Shown in pieces: positions 6,051 to 7,237 of a stretch of DNA of 7,237 nucleotides. The notes below the pieces were generated by a model, which made no database searches, had not been told where the DNA came from, and worked only from the letters and a program-made list of their open reading frames with translations. The position numbers were made by a program, and so were the translations under genes. Position 1 is the stretch's first letter, and each line of letters opens with the position of its first letter. The stretch is from Oligoflexaceae bacterium (GTDB lineage Bacteria; Bdellovibrionota_B; Oligoflexia; Oligoflexales; Oligoflexaceae). The stretch spans positions 1 through 7,237 of the forward strand of contig CANJJY010000234.1 in the NCBI GenBank assembly GCA_947474445.1, in the 5' to 3' direction.

Positions 6051-6120
6051 CGCGAAAAGGCATAAAAAGGATGATGGAGAATTATACCAGCTCCTCTGCC
6101 TGATTATCTAAAATTTCGCG
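6051..6120. repeat. 7-bp inverted repeat flanking the operon promoter
   Basis: CGCGAAA (6051-6057) and TTTCGCG (6114-6120) are exact reverse complements. The centre of the pair lies at about 6085, inside the -10 hexamer. A similar half-site (TTCGCGC) is in the inverted repeat of the 241-1434 gene leader. Seven bases can match by chance, so this is only a candidate operator pair. Confidence 0.25.
6081..6089 (-). promoter_or_regulatory. Extended -10 promoter of the MACPF-like operon
   Basis: The minus strand reads TGG-TATAAT, a consensus -10 hexamer (6086-6081) with the TGn extension (6089-6087). The expected -35 position reads AGATAA, a poor match, as is usual for extended -10 promoters. Transcription would start near 6074, giving a leader of about 100 bases before the ATG at 5975. 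A poor -35 leaves room for an activator. Confidence 0.65.
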
Positions 6121-6277
6121 CTTGTCTGATATTGCTACAGGGGAGGGGGAGCCCCGGCGGAAGGATAAGTAGCTAATATCACGGATTATTACCGAAAGTC
6201 ATGATTGAGCACGGATCTCGCATAGGGGAGATGTGGATCGGTTCTGACTGTTCTGAGTTGCTGCTGCGGAGTTACCT

Positions 6278-7237
6278 ATGCCCCTCCTGAATCGCCTCGC
6301 GATCCGTGACAAACTTCGCTCCGTCCGGGGCTATTGGCCCTGGCTCCTCCCTCTCCTTGGGTTTTTTGCATCGCTGCAGCTGGTCCAGATGGATACCTTC
6401 GTGAAGCAAACCTTTGAGCAGCAACGCTGGCGCCTTCCCTCGACCGTCTATGCCCGTCCTCTGGAACTCTCCTTAGATACCGCGCTCAAGCCAGACGAAC
6501 TTGAACACGAACTCGAAGAGTTGAGCTATCAGCGCGTGTCCAACCTGAAGCAAGCGGGTGAGTATGTGGTCGAATCAGGTTTGTATACGATCTATCGCCG
6601 GCCGTTTCAGTATTGGGATGGTGCAGAAGCGGCCAAGAAAATAAAGCTGGCCTTGAGTCCAGGTCCCTCGTCGACGCAGATCGTGCGCCTCGAAGTCAAT
6701 GGTAAGTCTGTCGACCGCGTGAGGCTTGATCCCCTCAAGATAGGTGGGATTTATCCCTCAGAAAAAGAAGATAGAAAGCTGGTGCAGCTGCCTCAAGTTC
6801 CCAAGCACCTTATCGATGCTCTGATCGCCATCGAAGATAGAGATTTCTACAGGCATTGGGGCATTTCGCCGCCAGGCATCACCCGGGCTATGTGGAATAA
6901 CCTTCGCTCCGGCGAGTTCGTCCAAGGCGGGAGCACCATCACCCAGCAGCTCGTCAAAAATTCCTATCTGACCTCCGAGCGCTCCTTCAGACGCAAGATG
7001 AAGGAGGCTCTCTATGCTGTGATGCTCGAGTTTCACTACAGCAAAGAGGAAATCCTCGAGAGCTATATCAATTCGATTTACTTGGGCCAGAGCGGCAATA
7101 ATGCGATTCATGGCTTTGGTCTGGCGAGCGAATACTACTTTGGTCGCTCCCTCGACCGATTGACTCTCGACCAAACGGCCTTGCTCGTGGCGATGGTCAA
7201 CGGGCCTTCTCTCTATAATCCGACGCGAAACCCTGAA
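6278..7237 (+). CDS. mrcB: Penicillin-binding protein 1B, N-terminal 320 codons (runs off the window)
   Basis: A class A PBP: a bifunctional peptidoglycan glycosyltransferase and transpeptidase, anchored in the inner membrane and acting in the periplasm. The ATG at 6278 has GGAG at 6268-6271, 6 bases upstream. A short basic cytoplasmic tail is followed by one membrane segment (about 19-37). A UB2H-like domain (about 50-125: WRLPSTVYARPLEL, then AGEYVVESG and RRPFQYW) is the mark of PBP1B rather than PBP1A. The GT51 domain starts near 165. Its first motif is EDRDFYRHWGIS with catalytic Glu186, then QGGSTITQQLVKN (216-228), then RRKMKEALYAVMLE with Glu243, then YINSIYLGQSGNNAIHGF. By my recollection Glu186 and Glu243 correspond to Glu233 and Glu290 of the E. 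coli enzyme, with a constant offset of 47. The transpeptidase domain lies beyond the window. In E. coli, UB2H binds the activator LpoB; no LpoB is evident here. Confidence 0.95.
   Translation, partial: MPLLNRLAIRDKLRSVRGYWPWLLPLLGFFASLQLVQMDTFVKQTFEQQRWRLPSTVYARPLELSLDTALKPDELEHELEELSYQRVSNLKQAGEYVVESGLYTIYRRPFQYWDGAEAAKKIKLALSPGPSSTQIVRLEVNGKSVDRVRLDPLKIGGIYPSEKEDRKLVQLPQVPKHLIDALIAIEDRDFYRHWGISPPGITRAMWNNLRSGEFVQGGSTITQQLVKNSYLTSERSFRRKMKEALYAVMLEFHYSKEEILESYINSIYLGQSGNNAIHGFGLASEYYFGRSLDRLTLDQTALLVAMVNGPSLYNPTRNPE

Larger units (their letters stand above)
5976..6277. other. Divergent intergenic region between the MACPF-like operon and mrcB
   Basis: About 300 bp with no gene. It holds the minus-strand promoter of the MACPF-like operon and a leader of about 100 bases. 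A G-rich stretch follows (GGGG-A-GGGGG-AG-CCCC, 6140-6155), and then sequence that must contain the mrcB promoter. I see no convincing -35/-10 pair for mrcB. Confidence 0.6.

Noticed and set aside
6758..7174. 138-codon minus-strand frame
   Set aside because: It is antisense to the GT51 domain of mrcB, whose motifs are unmistakable.

Overview
The window looks like a piece of chromosome from a Gram-negative (diderm) bacterium with moderate GC. Three proteins carry lipoprotein signal peptides with a non-Asp residue after the lipobox cysteine, which suggests outer-membrane sorting. Two small proteins are exported by Sec, and a penicillin-binding protein of the PBP1B type (with a UB2H domain) starts at the right edge. 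Secreted lipoproteins of unfamiliar kind next to a PBP1B suggest Bdellovibrionota/Oligoflexia or a nearby lineage, but this is a guess from gene content.

Layout, left to right. Positions 1-59 may be the last codons of an upstream gene, followed by a hairpin. A promoter with an extended -10 and an 8-bp inverted repeat in the 5' leader precede a lipoprotein (241-1434, +) that resembles the transglutaminase-elicitor family first known from Phytophthora. Converging on it with only 14 bp between is a 149-residue secreted protein of unknown function (1449-1898, -). A gene-free stretch of about 370 bp (1899-2272) holds a G-quadruplex motif and an AT-rich tract. It leads to a 122-residue exported Gly/Asn/His/Asp-rich protein with HND triplets (2273-2641, +), closed by a clear intrinsic terminator.

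The most interesting part is 2702-5975 on the minus strand. It is a two-gene operon of paralogous lipoproteins of 539 and 540 residues, separated by 31 bp and driven from an extended -10 promoter with a consensus TATAAT. Both keep the spacing of the MACPF (membrane attack complex/perforin) signature in a divergent form, CGD[RQ]Y-x6-GG. Both end in three Cys-bracketed repeats that look like a beta-prism, and they share all 12 cysteines outside the signal peptide. I read them as a tandem pair of MACPF-like pore-forming lipoproteins. The segment where the second membrane-inserting hairpin is expected differs sharply between the two, which suggests a heteromeric pore or a pore former plus a non-inserting partner.

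The right edge (6278-7237, +) is the first 320 codons of mrcB (PBP1B), divergent from the MACPF-like operon and probably unrelated to it in function. If the domain readings hold, a lipid-anchored crosslinking or protease-fold enzyme and a pair of lipid-anchored pore formers lie within 6 kb. Both would act at or outside the cell surface and could serve attack on other cells, self-protection or envelope remodelling; the sequence does not decide between these.
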